From contig CM077649.1 in the NCBI GenBank assembly GCA_039707465.1, forward strand, positions 15,972,501 to 16,036,500: a stretch of DNA of 64,000 bases, given 5' to 3'. Origin of the DNA: Rhabdophis nuchalis. Its lineage: Eukaryota > Chordata > Lepidosauria > Squamata > Natricidae. Below, in pieces: positions 20,296 through 31,960 of the stretch; positions within the stretch are counted from its first letter, which is position 1, and each line of letters begins with the position of its first letter. The notes beneath the pieces were generated by a model. That model ran no database searches and had not been told where the DNA came from. It saw nothing but the letters and a program-made list of their open reading frames with translations. Made by a program: the position numbers and the translations under genes.

Positions 20296-22716
20296 CTAGA
20301 GAAAGCTTTTGAGTACAATTGGGTATGTGCACTTAAGAATTACCTTATGCTCTGAACTCCTGCAACCTTTGAACTATCTTGAGCTGTGAGACGTGTTGCA
20401 CAAACAATTAATATGGACAGTTTGGGGCTACTGTCTCTCCAGAGTCTTGGATTCCCTATAAAATTTGAAATGCACATATTAAGAACTTGCTCATTTAATT
20501 TGATAATTACTTCATGCTGGTGTGCTGTGTCGACATGACAGAGCTGGTTTTTGATTTAGAGGCAATTTGTTCGGGTCACCAAGGGCAGCATTCTTTGCAT
20601 ACTTAAACTTGTAACTTTGGGTCATTCTCTCTCCCCCTTTTCCCAAAACGAGAATGTGGTTGATTTAAATGCTTGCTCTTTTTGTGGCTGTAAAACATAC
20701 CTGAATAACGTTTCAAAGACCAACCGCAACCCCTACTCTGCTTATTTGTCACCACCTGAGAAATAATCGATCCTGAATGTTGTGTCCCTGCTTCTCCTTT
20801 GCAGAGAGATCTGTGGGACTGAAGAATAAAGTAAGAGGTGGGCAACGTAAAGATCTGTTCCTATTGCTTGGAAGAATTTCAACACTGAAGTGTTAACTGT
20901 ATCTGCTGACAATGAAGGATAATTTTTAGCTTGCTCTGGTAAAAGAGGAGCACAAGGTTTTTTACAGAGCACCAATGTGCATTGTTCTAAAGGAGATGAT
21001 ACTTTTTCCTTCAACAATTTTGTAGATAGGGAACTTGAAGAAAGTTATTTAGTGAATGATTTGACCACTGGGTATTTAGGAACTCCAACAACAGACACAT
21101 GCTTTCCCATGATAAAACTTCAGGATAATAAGGAATATTTGAAGCTCTGTTCCAGCTTATAAGAAGGTTTCTCCAGCAATTTGAAAAATAATATTTTCTT
21201 CTTGCTTCTTAAGCTCTGTCTTTTTCATAATTTCCGTCTGGTGTGTTCTGCGTTTCTTCTAAGACCGATCTTCCAGCTTCATGAAGCTGGGCAGCCAGCC
21301 ATAAGGTGAGTAACTTTTCTTGGATTAAGGGATACATTTGCTCTTGGGTGGTTTCCTGAGGATTATGCTCAAAATTAGATGGAGCCAAAATAAAAAAGGC
21401 TGGAGTGAACAAAAGAGCCAGCTGTTGATTGTTCATCAATTAATATATGCAATAATAGAATAAATAGTCTGCTTCTAGCATTGACCTTCTAGAAGTAGAA
21501 GTGAAAACTTAAACAAAACAACATTTGTTCATATGTAAACTTGTACCAATGTCCCTCCTTTTTTAGAAAAAAAAATCCTGTCCTATAATAATAATACTAT
21601 TAATAATGTAATAATTTTTATTTATGACTAAAGGATCTGAACGCTATATGTTTAAAATGAAACAAACTGGCCCAATATTCTTACAATAATCATTGAGGGC
21701 ATTTGAAAAGAAGAAGAAAAAGATTTAAAAATAAACTAATCAAATGTTCAGTATTTCTTGTCCATTTCTTATCTTTAATGATAACTGCCCTCAATATTTT
21801 TTTTCATTTGTCAACCATTTTTCTTACTTCAGCCTTCAGTCTTTTCTGACTACTAAAACGGCTTCTAAGCATTTTGCCCCTAACACTTGATGTAGTGATT
21901 TGCTGCCAAAACTCAATGTGAAATTAAATTATGGTAATTTGTGTGAGGGCTGAAAGGAAGTGAACCAATACCTTGGGAGGGTGCCTCTGGCAAATAGATT
22001 GCCTATACATATTTATCTCTGTGATTGTGCCCAGCATGAGTAATAGATTCTTCAGACCCTAGCACCATACTCTTTAGGACAACACATAAAATATTACCCG
22101 TGTAAGAAGGATTTCATATAAAAGTTTTAATACTTCTTAAGGCATATGGGTTGCTTTATTATGTCAGATGTTTGCTTTTAGTTATTTATTTGGGCTTTAT
22201 ATCATTACTTCAGATAAAGCTGATTTTATCTTGTGCAATAGGAAGGAAATTTAGCTTTAAAACCATCTATATTTGTCCCACATTTCTCAGAAAATAAAGA
22301 ATTGGGTTATTTCTTTGTAGCAGATGAAATCTCCACTGAAAATCTTGAATTCCCTGGTATACCACTCCGAGAAACAAAGGGGAAACACCTCTTGGCAACA
22401 TACTGTGCAACATACTGAAAGTACATCTCAAGCATTCATAATTTTCTAATCAGTGAGATGAAGTTGGTGGTCGGGTGCAGTTAGTGCAATTAATGAGGAA
22501 AATAAAGTACATTTTGAACAAGAGGAATGTATTCTGTCATGCACGAAACAAATACATTAGCCCTTCTAATTGTGAACGGGAGGGATTTAGGTCTTGTCTT
22601 CTTTTCTCTCAGCTGATTGCATCTGAGCTTCAGCACAGTCATATCTTCTGCCTGATAGCGAACTCTTGTTCCGATCCCTCCACATTTAGTAATCTGATTC
22701 TCAACCATAGTATCTT
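20296..22716. other. Unique stretch with unassigned frames
   Basis: No repeat recognised. Frames at 20977-21162 (+, 61 aa) and 21209-21439 (-, 76 aa, MMNNQQLALLFTPAFF start) look somewhat protein-like but match no family I know. They may be remains of an old element or chance. Confidence 0.35.
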
Positions 22717-22848
22717 AAGATATGTTGCAAAGGGGAAAAGGAAGGGAAAGGAGAGAGGAAGGAAGAAAGTAGAGAAGGGAGGGAGGGAGAGAAAGGAGGA
22801 GAGGAGAGGAAGAAGAGGGAAGGAAGATAAGAGATGAGAGGAAGATGG

Positions 22849-23701
22849 GTTCCGGTTCTGCCTTCCAGCGGCGACGGATGAGTCTTGGGACTCGTCTGCC
22901 ATTTTGTTCTTTTTTCTGCCCCCCAACGGGGGCGGGGCACCCCTTTTTGGGGTCCCTCCATAAGGCTGGCTTGCCTGGGTCGGTTTATCCCAGCGGCGGC
23001 GGGAAAACGGCCCTTGTCTTCGGTCTAGGCGAGAGAAGACATGCTGCGGGGGTTTTTCCCTTCGCCAATGGAGGACGGCAACGCATGATGAATTTGGAGC
23101 TGAGTGTTCGGGTCGGAAGGCTTTCCGGGGCTTTGGCGGCGAGGTGAGGAGTGAGTGATTTTAACCTTATTTGTGCTGGCAGCCTGGACTGAAAGAACGT
23201 GGAGGGGGGTGTTTGTTTGTTAAACCCCCCCTCGGAGTTAAAGCGGCGCTTGGAAATGGCTCCTCGTTGCGAGGAAGCGGACATTTCGCATCCGGATTGC
23301 TTTGAAGCAAGTGAAAGTGTTTTGCGGCTTGTTTCTTTACAATGTATCTAAGTCCGGCTGGCTTGAAACAATTTTTCCTTTGCTACTTTCTCCTGCTGGC
23401 TCTCAGACTGGGCGGTGGAAGATGGCTGTCCTTTGTTCCTGAATGACTATTTTTACTTATGGAAAATCACCAACATTTCTTTGTGATTTGGACTCCCTCT
23501 CTCTATTAATGAAAAAATTTCTGGATTAATTGATTCCTTCCCTGGAGTGCCTTCTCTGCTATAATTATTGACTGTGAAAAGTGTTTCTCTTCTGGGTCTT
23601 GAACTTTTTACAACCCTGATTTGAACTGTTTTCTCCTGACCTGCTTCAACGGCCCCACCCAAAAAACACCATCTTAGTGGCACTGACTTTAACAGCTTAC
23701 C
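22849..23701 (+). promoter_or_regulatory. 5' UTR / presumed internal promoter of the ORF1-only L1
   Basis: 853 bp, GC- and CpG-rich against an AT-rich background, between the target duplication and the ORF1 start. L1 5' UTRs carry internal pol II promoters; that role here is inferred. Confidence 0.6.
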
Positions 23702-24577
23702 ATGGCATCAAAATCAGAATTGGCAGGTTTGGAACAAAGAATGACATCAATGGAATCAGTGTTACAAGCTTTGGTGCAGGAAATTAAAGCTTTGAGAGAA
23801 GATAATAGCAGCTTCAAGAAGGATCTTTTGGAAACACGGAAACAAGTCCTGGAGAACACACAGAAGACTGAGGAGCTGGAAGGGGGGCTGGCTGGGGCAA
23901 AGGGAGAGCTTAAAAATGTTAACAGTGAGGTTGGAGAATTGACAGGGCATATGTCTAGGATGGATTTTGAAAGGATGTCATATTTTTTAAGATTTCAGAA
24001 CATTTCTGAAGAACCTGGTGAATGTCTTCCTGAACTCATGAGCACAATTTTAGCAGACTATTTACATAAACCTAAAGATGAGATCAGGGGGGACATTGAC
24101 CTAGTTTACAGAATAAACTCGACATATGCCAGGATAAATGAAGTACCCAGAGAGATACATATTAAATTTGTTAGAAGGTCAACCAGAGAGGGAATTTTGA
24201 AGGCGCAGAGAGGGGGGCCGCTAATTTACCAACAAAAGGAAGTCACCATCTTGAAGCAGATCCCAAAAAAGATTAGAGAGATGAGAAGGAGGTATTCCTT
24301 CTTATCCAAAAAATTGTTTGACCACGGGACTTGGTTTAAGTGGGCGATGCCGGAAGGGATGTTGGTGTTCTGGGAAGGAGGGAGAGTTAGGATTAAAACA
24401 GTTGTTGAGGCGGAAGCCTTTCTTAAAAAACATTCCTCTGTCCTGGAGGAAGATTCGGGGGGGCAGGGGGGGCCACGGCTCCGCCCGCTGGGGGCCAGGA
24501 AGGAGAAAAAGAAGATACAATTGCCAAGAGACTTAGATCGAAAAAATAACTTTGCTTTTTTTATCAACATTGTATAA
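23702..24577 (+). CDS. L1 ORF1p-like RNA-binding protein, 291 aa, intact
   Basis: In L1 elements ORF1p forms a trimeric nucleic-acid chaperone that coats its RNA in the cytoplasm. Residues about 5-80 form a heptad-rich coiled coil (LEQRMTSMESVLQALVQEIK and on). Residues about 90-175 match the RRM part, with YFLRFQNISEEPG and the family signature REIHIKFVRRSTREGIL. About 176-255 is the C-terminal domain (LIYQQKEVTILKQIPKKIRE; FKWAMPEGMLVFWEGGR), and a basic tail with RKEKKKIQ follows. The start ATG at 23702 has a strong Kozak context (ACCATGG). Length is somewhat below mammalian ORF1p (about 340 aa). There are no stops or frameshifts, so the insertion is recent. No ORF2 follows, so mobility would need ORF2p in trans. 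Confidence 0.92.
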   Translation: MASKSELAGLEQRMTSMESVLQALVQEIKALREDNSSFKKDLLETRKQVLENTQKTEELEGGLAGAKGELKNVNSEVGELTGHMSRMDFERMSYFLRFQNISEEPGECLPELMSTILADYLHKPKDEIRGDIDLVYRINSTYARINEVPREIHIKFVRRSTREGILKAQRGGPLIYQQKEVTILKQIPKKIREMRRRYSFLSKKLFDHGTWFKWAMPEGMLVFWEGGRVRIKTVVEAEAFLKKHSSVLEEDSGGQGGPRLRPLGARKEKKKIQLPRDLDRKNNFAFFINIV

Positions 24578-24785
24578 CCTTTATATCTGGATATTTGCAC
24601 ATGACTGCCAGCATAGAATTGAGAATTTAGGAAGCATGTACTTATTTTCACCTCATAGTATTTTTGAAAAATGTTTTTTTTAATATTTTATTATGAAGCC
24701 CTGGAAGGGCCAATGATCCCGACGCGAAAGTTCTCAAAATGTTTCTGTATCCCTTACCCTACCCTTTTGGAAAATTGTAAAAACC

Positions 24786-24813
24786 AATAAAACTTTTTCA
24801 ATATAAAAAAAAA
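24786..24813 (+). terminator. Poly(A) signal and A tail of the ORF1-only L1
   Basis: AATAAA at 24786-24791, about 15 bp before a run of A, ending at the target duplication. Confidence 0.85.
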
Positions 24814-25005
24814 AGATGAGAGGAAGATGGAAGGGAGAAGGAGAGAGGAGGGGAAGAGAGGAGGAAGGGAGAGGTAAGGGAAGAAGGAAGGGAAAGGAGG
24901 AAGGAAGGAAGTAGAGAAGGGAGGGAGGGAGAAAAGAAAGGGAAAAGAAGGTGGTGTCAAAACAGGCGAGGGATGATAAACAAAGCAACCCAAACGATAT
25001 GTTAT

Positions 25006-25207
25006 TTTTAGATTTAGATTTAGATTTTATTCAATTTGTATCCCGCCCTTCTCCAAAAGGACCCAGGGCGGCGCACAGGAATTTAAAATAACATACAAAA
25101 GTAATACAAAATACACAAATTTAAAACCTATTAAATAACAAAAACCTGCGCTAAAACCCATTAAAATCCCCATTTTAAAACTATCTAATACTAGTCACAG
25201 CAGAGGC
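25006..25207 (-). mobile_element. L2 LINE 3' UTR only
   Basis: 'tagattt' tail repeats, 'tcccgcccttctccaaaagg', 3' UTR. Truncated before the coding part. Possible 8-bp duplication TATGTTAT at 24998-25005 and 25208-25215. Confidence 0.85.
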
Positions 25208-25353
25208 TATGTTATAACCTTGTAAATGGAATAACAATTGTATAAGAATGACAAATGTAAAAAAGAACAATAATTATATGAATGTATACCTATACTTGTA
25301 GATAGAGAACAAAAATAAAACTTTTCAAAGAGAAAAAAAAAGATATGTTGCAA

Positions 25354-26373
25354 TTCAGAGATAATTCTTTATCAAAATAAATGTTAAATCGAACATTTCC
25401 GATGGCATTTTTCAGTATAGATAAGTCCGTCTTATAATAAGGTTCTATGCGTCAACAAATGTTTTGCTGATAATTGTTATACCATTCATCTGTTGTAATC
25501 TGAATATGTACCTTCCTCTATGACTTTCTTTCGCTGTAACATTTAATTGGAGAGGCAAGGCTTTACAATTAAGAAAAATAATCTGAAGTCAATGGCAATA
25601 TGATAATTTGGCATGACCAGAGTCATGCCAAAATAATGAAACCTGCATTGCGCTTACTTAGGGCTAGCGTCAGCCTTTCATGTTTGAGTTATGAGGTTAC
25701 ACAGAAGTACATAAGGGGCAGAATTTGTATTATGACATTGTGGCATATTTTCTTCATTTTCCTCATGAATTCCTTCATCTCAAGCATGCATCCAAGCACA
25801 CTTGAAAGTTCTGATTGTATTCAGACTGTGGTCCTAAACGTACTACAAACAAGCTGTATTGAATGCAAGTCATATTTCTGAATAAAGATACCTAAAGTTG
25901 TTTGTCTATCTTGTCTGTTGATAGCATTGCCAAGCCTACCCCTATATTCCTTATAAACTTCACTACTGTCTCACTCAAGTTTAGCAACTTATTATAAATT
26001 GGCTGATAAAATAAGGTTCTATATTCATAATAAATTCAATTCACATACAAAGTTTAAATTTAAATTAGTTACAGTATATGCCTAATTATATGGTTATGAA
26101 TCTGACAACAGCATTTCTGCATATCTTAGTTGGTTTGTGAACACAAGGAGAGGTTTTTTTCAGGTGTCTCTGATGCCGCCTGTTCCTGCCATATTTCTTG
26201 ACTGGTATTGTTTTGAAAGATGGTCTTTCTATCAGTAGTTCCCTAAACTACTGATAGAAATATTGATTCTGTTCTACTATAGATAATAAATGAAACTGCA
26301 GCCAGTTGGCTTCTGAATCCAGGCAGGAATGTTGGAGTCCCAACTTAATTGGTCAAGTGGACAGAAATAAATG
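25354..26373. other. Unique stretch with two short perfect hairpins
   Basis: 25607-25632 (11-bp stem, 4-nt loop, TTTGGCATGAC) and 26226-26260 (15-bp stem, 5-nt loop, TTTCTATCAGTAGTT). Otherwise nothing recognised. Confidence 0.5.
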
Positions 26374-26381
26374 CATTAGAG

Positions 26382-26451
26382 CAGAGCTGGCTGGAGAATT
26401 CTAGAAGTTGAAGTCCACAAGTCTTCAAGTTGCCAAGTTTGGGAACCTCTG
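26382..26451. mobile_element. Half of a fold-back hAT element, target duplication kept
   Basis: Only the right arm remains, yet CATTAGAG (26374-26381) and CATTAGAA (26452-26459) still flank it. Confidence 0.75.
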
Positions 26452-26754
26452 CATTAGAAGAATAGGAAGACGTTGGAAAAATATTTGCATGGTCAAAACT
26501 GCTGTTTGTCTGTCTGTTTCTTTTCATTCAACCAATTCATTAAATGTGTATTTATGAGTGTTTCATGGGTGTACTGCAATGTATCTGTACTGTAAAAACT
26601 CATGTTTTTGCATTCCATATCATTTTAGTGTAGGTACTATTCTTCATCCTGGAAATAAAATCACACTATGTGGCAGGGTATTGGGCAACATGCACACCAG
26701 AGTTTTCTAAAATTTAGTGTGGGGTTGGCCTGTTCTGAATTGAGATAATAGGTT

Positions 26755-26822
26755 AGTATTTATTATTTATTATTTATTTATTTTATTAGATTTCTAGACC
26801 GCCCCCTCTCCCCGAAGGGAGT
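26755..26822 (-). mobile_element. L2 3' terminal fragment with (TTAT)n
   Basis: 'accgccccctctccccgaag' after an AT-rich tail: terminal 60 bp of an L2. Confidence 0.7.
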
Positions 26823-26824
26823 AG

Positions 26825-29053
26825 GAAAAGTAGGAAAAGAAATTTAATATTGTCCCACCCCATTCTACCTTTCTTTAGCATGTAAAATAGCAAAACCCTC
26901 TCCACTTCAAATAAATCCCCACAAAACACCCCCCCACACACACACAATTACCTTCCTCAATGATCTGAATCAGGATAGGCTTTCAAGTAAAAGAAAAATC
27001 AGAGGTGTTCATTCTATATTTTCTGATCTTGAGGTGTTCAAGTGTTCACTTGAACCTCCTCAGGGTTGTGAGAGTACCATGTTAAAATTAGAACAAGAAG
27101 TCTCATTAGTCTCAAAGGGCTATTTGTTTTGGTTTCCTAAAGCAGCATCACACCTGATAGCTTGTGAGGAATGCAAGTCAAAAAGTTTTTGCATTTATCT
27201 AGGCTGACTTAACATTATATTTCCTGAGGCAAAAGACTTCATGGTACTCTTCAAATCCCATCTATCAGAGACAAATATCCTCCACATTATGTGAGTTAAG
27301 AGAGTAGCTTAGGGGAACAGGAAGGCTGCAAAACATACTTTGCGCTGTCCTCCAACATTAGCCTCTTCCTGCTTCTTAACATCTTCTGCCTCCAGCAGCT
27401 GCCCCATTCTGCCTAATTGTAGGGCTGGCCCTGATATTTATAGCTTTATAATACTGGTTACAGTGCATGAATTACATGTACTCTGAACCAAAAATCATTT
27501 ATGTTGTTTGAAATAAAATCATCACATGATGGCAATTTAATTTCTATGTTCTGGGCTTAGAATTTCAAATCTATAATATGAACAGAACTTATCTCATTAA
27601 TCATCATTATAGAGCTAGTCCCCTTTCATTAGAACATATTTCCATATTTTTATCTGCATTCTTTATGGCAGGGTCTTTGACCTGTATGCTGCTTAATTTC
27701 TAAAATAGAATGAGTTTCCCTATTCCTTTCTTAGAAAGAAATTCTGTCTCTCTGTTCTAATAGGATGGTGTATTCCATGGTGCAAAGGATATGAACATCT
27801 TGGTAGCCCCTGGGAATATCTGGAATAGCCCTAGCTGGAAGTATATTAGGACTATTTTGAGATAGTAAGCAGTGAGTAAAATGGGATAGTTTCATACAAT
27901 TTATAAAGAAGAGAGTGGTGACTGAAAATACAAACTGTTGGTGATATTTTTGGTTCTTCCGATTTTTGAGCTATTAAAGTTTGAAAGTGCTTTGTATGGT
28001 AATATAATTACAATGAATTGTGTGCAAAGATGTATTAACAGCTAGCATTGAATTGATCCAAGGGAACTACTTGCTCTCTCAGTTTTGTGGAACGTTAGTT
28101 GCTGATGAAGCCCTAACAACTATTCAAGCATTCAAGTGCTCAATGCCAGTTCAGGTTCCCAAACCATCTTCCCACATAGATGATCCTGCAGTAGTCAGAT
28201 CTGATTTAACACCAACATTCATAACTGAGATTATGATTGCTTTCCTTAGACAAGATCACAGTTATGAAGAAACAAAAAAACCTCTATGTCTGAAGGCAAG
28301 GAAGCCGTGTAAAACAACTTCATTTTTCATTATATCAAAAATACTTTTCATGACAAAACTGGATTAAAGTGACAAATTGTGCTCATTATAATGATTAAAC
28401 AGTAAAGGCAGATGTGCCACTGCTGGGTTTTTGCCATGATCCTGAGAGTCCATTTACTTGTTGCCAAGGAACTGAATGCACACAGCGTGATTCTTTTTTA
28501 TCATTTTAAAAGCCACAGCTGAGTGATTCTCAATAGAGATTTTAGTTGACAAATTAAAAAGAAATATGTAAAACAGCAGTGAATGTGAATCTGACTTTTA
28601 AAAGAAAATCAGGAGATGGCTCTCCATATATCACTTTTCAGGTCTCAAAATTCTTCTTAAGACCTGTAACCATTAAGGGAGAACGCTGTAACCTTCCTTA
28701 GTTAAGCTGTTGGCGATCCATTGTTATGATATTATGATAATAATAATAATAATTATTATTTTTAACGTTTCTTCCTGTAGTACTTGTGTTTTGGTCTGTG
28801 ACTGTAAATAAAAGTATATATATTAAAAGAAAATCTTTTACAAATTCCAAAAATTGAGTTTGGGATGGGATAGATTACTTTCATTTTATTGTGCTATTGT
28901 ATTTACTTAACTACTTAACTGATTGGTACATATGGATTAAACTACTGTTGTTTTCTAGACATCCAACTTGAAGTCTGCTACATGTAACCAAGTTTAAGTA
29001 AAAGGAAACAAAACGGAGAGAAACCACCTTTTAATAGATTGTCTAACAATGTT
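26825..29053. other. Unique stretch with one 115-codon frame
   Basis: The plus frame 28020-28367 (begins MCKDVLTASIELIQGNYLLS) is long for AT-rich DNA but matches nothing I know. A (TAA)n run lies at 28735-28760. Confidence 0.4.
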
Positions 29054-29061
29054 GTTTAGAT

Positions 29062-29196
29062 CAGGGGTCTCCAACCTTTGCAATTTTAAGTCTGAAGGAC
29101 TTCAGCTCCCAGACTTCTCCAGCCAGCAAAGCTGGCTGGAGAAGTCTGGGAGCTGAAGTCCTTCAGACTTAAAGTTGCAAAGGTTGGAGACCCCTG
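29062..29196. mobile_element. Fold-back hAT element (GGTCTCCAACC tips), 135 bp
   Basis: Near-perfect palindrome with CAGGGGTCTCCAACCTTTGC tips; 8-bp duplication GTTTAGAT (29054-29061, 29197-29204). Confidence 0.92.
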
Positions 29197-29204
29197 GTTT
29201 AGAT

Positions 29205-30809
29205 TACAGCTAATGATTCAATTCTCATTAATGAGGATCAATGTATCCCCAATCTGTTTTGGTGAAGCGAGACTCTCAACTACCAACTGGTTGCATTCAA
29301 AGAGAAATCATCTTAAGAGTCACAATTTTTGCTTTCAACACCTGAAATATTGCTCCAACCAAAGATTTAAAAAAGAGACTTGATTATAGTGATTTTAAAA
29401 TGTTTTTCAAGCAATTTATTTTCATACTTTTTTTTTTTAGGAAATAGTAGATTAAAGGATGAAAAAAATGATAATATGGCATTCCAATTAACAATTAGGA
29501 GTTTCTAATGTTCTTGTAATGACTACATTTAATGAGCAATCCTGAAAATACAGACTTGTGCAGCTACACAAATCATCTAGCAGTAGTCCCTTAATTTAAT
29601 ATATATCCCTCCTTATCTTAGCTACAGATCAAAAAATAGTGGCACAGCAATTACTGAGTTGTATATATAATCCAGCCATCGTTTCATAGATTTATAAATT
29701 TGGAATATCTAAAATGGGAGATCATATGAGGAAGCAGAATGGAAGATAGTCGCCATGTTTGAAATATTACTTTAGTATATAGTTTGAAGGTGGTGTGATG
29801 ATCTGCTTTCAAAGGGGAAATGGTAATTTAAGGTGTGTATGGCTATGCATGGATCACATGGTGACAACATCTTTAAAAACTGCTTCTTCAAGGAGTTGCT
29901 GACAGCTCTAGATGTATGAAATTGTTTTTGACATAATTTCAAAATAGGGGACCAGTATTGCCATAATTACTGTGTATTAAAGGGAACAGTGATGATGACA
30001 TTAAAAGAAATGTGCATTATTAGGAAATGCCCACTTTAAAATGGATCAGCAAGAATAATTGATAGCTATTACTGATTTTGCACCATTAGGTAATTCTCAA
30101 AGTTCATCCAACCTCTAAATTTGTCACTCTTCTAAGGAGGAAAAAAAATACAAAGAAATCCAAAAGAAATCAGCCTAATTTGGGGATAAACAGTCATGAG
30201 AAAGGGAAGGGATTCTTTGAATATTTTTTAACATTGCATCTGGATATGATCTAATGGGGCAAAAGGATTTGGCACCAAAATGAGCTCTGGATTTGGGCTG
30301 TAGACCATTTAAGTCAGGCAGACAAGTTGGACATATTTTATATCCTGAGGTGATTCTGAATAGGGGATTTCTGCCTTCTTTCCCTCTCCTATTTTTACAA
30401 TTATTAACTGCTCAATAGCTTTATACCTGCTTGAAGGACCTCAGTTCCTGTTTGTAGCCATGAAGTCTTATAAGTACAAAATGGAAAAAGAACGAAGTAG
30501 AAAAAAGAAAGTAAGGATTTTAAACAGCATGCTTTGTGGTTGATAGTTGTGTCCCGTTTGATTTTGCTGTATTAGGTCTTCAGGCAAAAAGGTAGAAAAC
30601 TGAGTAGATAACCTTTGGCAGGCCATCTCTTTCGATTATAGATTTAGGCCATAAATTCCCACTCCTGTTCAGTGGAGAAATACCAATTAAAGCATCGCTG
30701 ATAGTCTCTACTTGAACACAACTAATGAAAACAAGCACAATTAATTGCTGGACAATTAGTTTCACTGTTGAGCTGCTCTTACTGTTAGCTTGAATTCACT
30801 TGTCCTGCA
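29205..30809. other. AT-rich unique stretch
   Basis: Nothing recognised. Confidence 0.45.
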
Positions 30810-31125
30810 CTCTGGAATGATGACAGATATGTCAAGACTTTTTTTCTGTGTGACACTGCTTTGGGTATTTCAAGAATGTTGTCATATCCCTTTCAATCTT
30901 CTCTCAAGGAGAACCATTCCCAGTTCCTTCAATCTCTCTTCATAGGCTCAGTTTCTAACCCTTTGATAAATACTTGCTGTTCTTCTCTGAGCCTGTTGAG
31001 GTGACGCTGATCTTTCTTAAAATGTGCCCAGGATAGAACACCCAAGGTATGTATGATCAAGCTCCAAGTAAAGTAGAAACTATTTCCCATGATGTTTGAA
31101 ATCATATTACTACCTAGCTGTGGTG
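30810..31125 (-). mobile_element. Old CR1-like LINE fragment, first part
   Basis: Minus-strand remnants resemble the CR1 ORF2 C-terminal region ('ttgttcttctctgagcctgt' side). Strongly diverged. Confidence 0.5.
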
Positions 31126-31129
31126 GTGC

Positions 31130-31345
31130 TGTGGTTAGAATGCAGTATTGCAGGCTAATTCTGCTGAATGCCAGCAGCTTGATTCTCACTGTCTCAAGGT
31201 TGACACAGCCTTCCATCCTTCCGAGACCAATAAAATGAGGACCCATATAGCTGGGGGCAATATGCTGACTCTATAAAATTGTTAGAGACGGCTTTAAAGC
31301 ACTATAAAGCAGTATATAAGTCTAAGTGCTATTGCTAAGTGCTAT
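31130..31345 (+). mobile_element. tRNA-derived SINE with TATTGC-like tail, inserted in the old CR1
   Basis: Starts 'gtggtggtgctgtggttaga' (tRNA-like head), passes 'cttgattctcactgtc' at the B-box place, and ends 'gtatataagtctaagtgcta' plus tail repeats, a pattern I know from squamate SINEs. Confidence 0.65.
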
Positions 31346-31349
31346 TATA

Positions 31350-31960
31350 CTCAGTCTGCAATCAGCTACTCTTCCAAGATCATTTTCACAAGTAATGTTT
31401 CCAAGCCTAATATTTCTCAACTTAACACTCCTGAATTTATCTTAGTTCTTTAATTTACCAAGTTTTGCTTTTTGTTGTGGAGGTTGCTATTGTACAGCTA
31501 GATTACAATAATTACTGCGCTGGCAGGAAATTATGAGTATGGAGGGACTCAGGCGGTTTGTACTGATTCCATGGTACCTACAGGGTATCTAAGGCATTTT
31601 TAAGAAGCACAGTAGCAAATAAATTCAGTTCAAAAGTTCCCAGCATGAACGGTTTAAACACGAGGAAGAAAAATACACAATTTTGTTTTGAATTTAATTT
31701 CTTTCTTTTATGGTATTAATTATACCATCCAACACTGTGTCACCTGCAACTTTAACAAGTATTTTGTTTCTTCATCAAAGTCATTTAAAAAGGTTGAATT
31801 GAGTAAACCAGGATTGAATCACGTAGCACACCTCTTAGGACTTCACTGGGAGTTATAGTTCTGCACCTGGAAAGTCATTGGTTATCTGTTTCTTAGAGTT
31901 GTGCACTCTTTGGTTAATGTAAGAAGCCAAGTTTTCTTTCCTGTATCATGATAGTAAGGC
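31350..31960 (-). mobile_element. Old CR1-like LINE fragment, second part
   Basis: 'gtgtcacctgcaactttaac' and 'cttcatcaaagtcatttaaa' are the minus-strand CR1 palm region (around the DDTKL and FNIFIND positions). Heavily decayed. Confidence 0.55.

Larger units (their letters stand above)
22849..24813 (+). mobile_element. Full-length ORF1-only L1-type element (HAL1-like), about 1.97 kb
   Basis: Flanked by a 17-bp duplication AGATGAGAGGAAGATGG (22832-22848 and 24814-24830; the first A may belong to the poly(A)). It has a GC-rich 5' UTR of about 850 bp, an intact ORF1 (23702-24577), only about 236 bp of 3' sequence with AATAAA (24786-24791), and poly(A). No ORF2 sequence is present. Since the duplication bounds it directly, this is an insertion of a short RNA and not a later deletion. 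Mammalian HAL1 ('half-L1') elements have this structure. Confidence 0.88.
22731..25339 (+). mobile_element. Outer L1 3' fragment (polypurine tract to poly(A)), split by two later insertions
   Basis: A perfect 14-bp duplication AAGATATGTTGCAA flanks the block (22717-22730 and 25340-25353). Removing the inner L1 (22849-24813) and L2 (25006-25207) leaves about 0.4 kb: GA-rich tracts, then sequence ending with AATAAA (25314-25319) and an A-rich tail. Polypurine tracts are usual in L1 3' UTRs, so a 5'-truncated L1 is likely. Confidence 0.7.

Noticed and set aside
22475..22837. 120-codon frame ending in a Lys/Arg/Glu-rich stretch
   Set aside because: The second half is the GA-rich polypurine tract; no domain is visible.
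23085..23160. AGGTGAGG near 23139 as a host splice donor
   Set aside because: It lies inside the L1 5' UTR with no partner exon; coincidence cannot be excluded.
26226..26260. Candidate microRNA hairpin
   Set aside because: The stem is only 15 bp, too short for a precursor.
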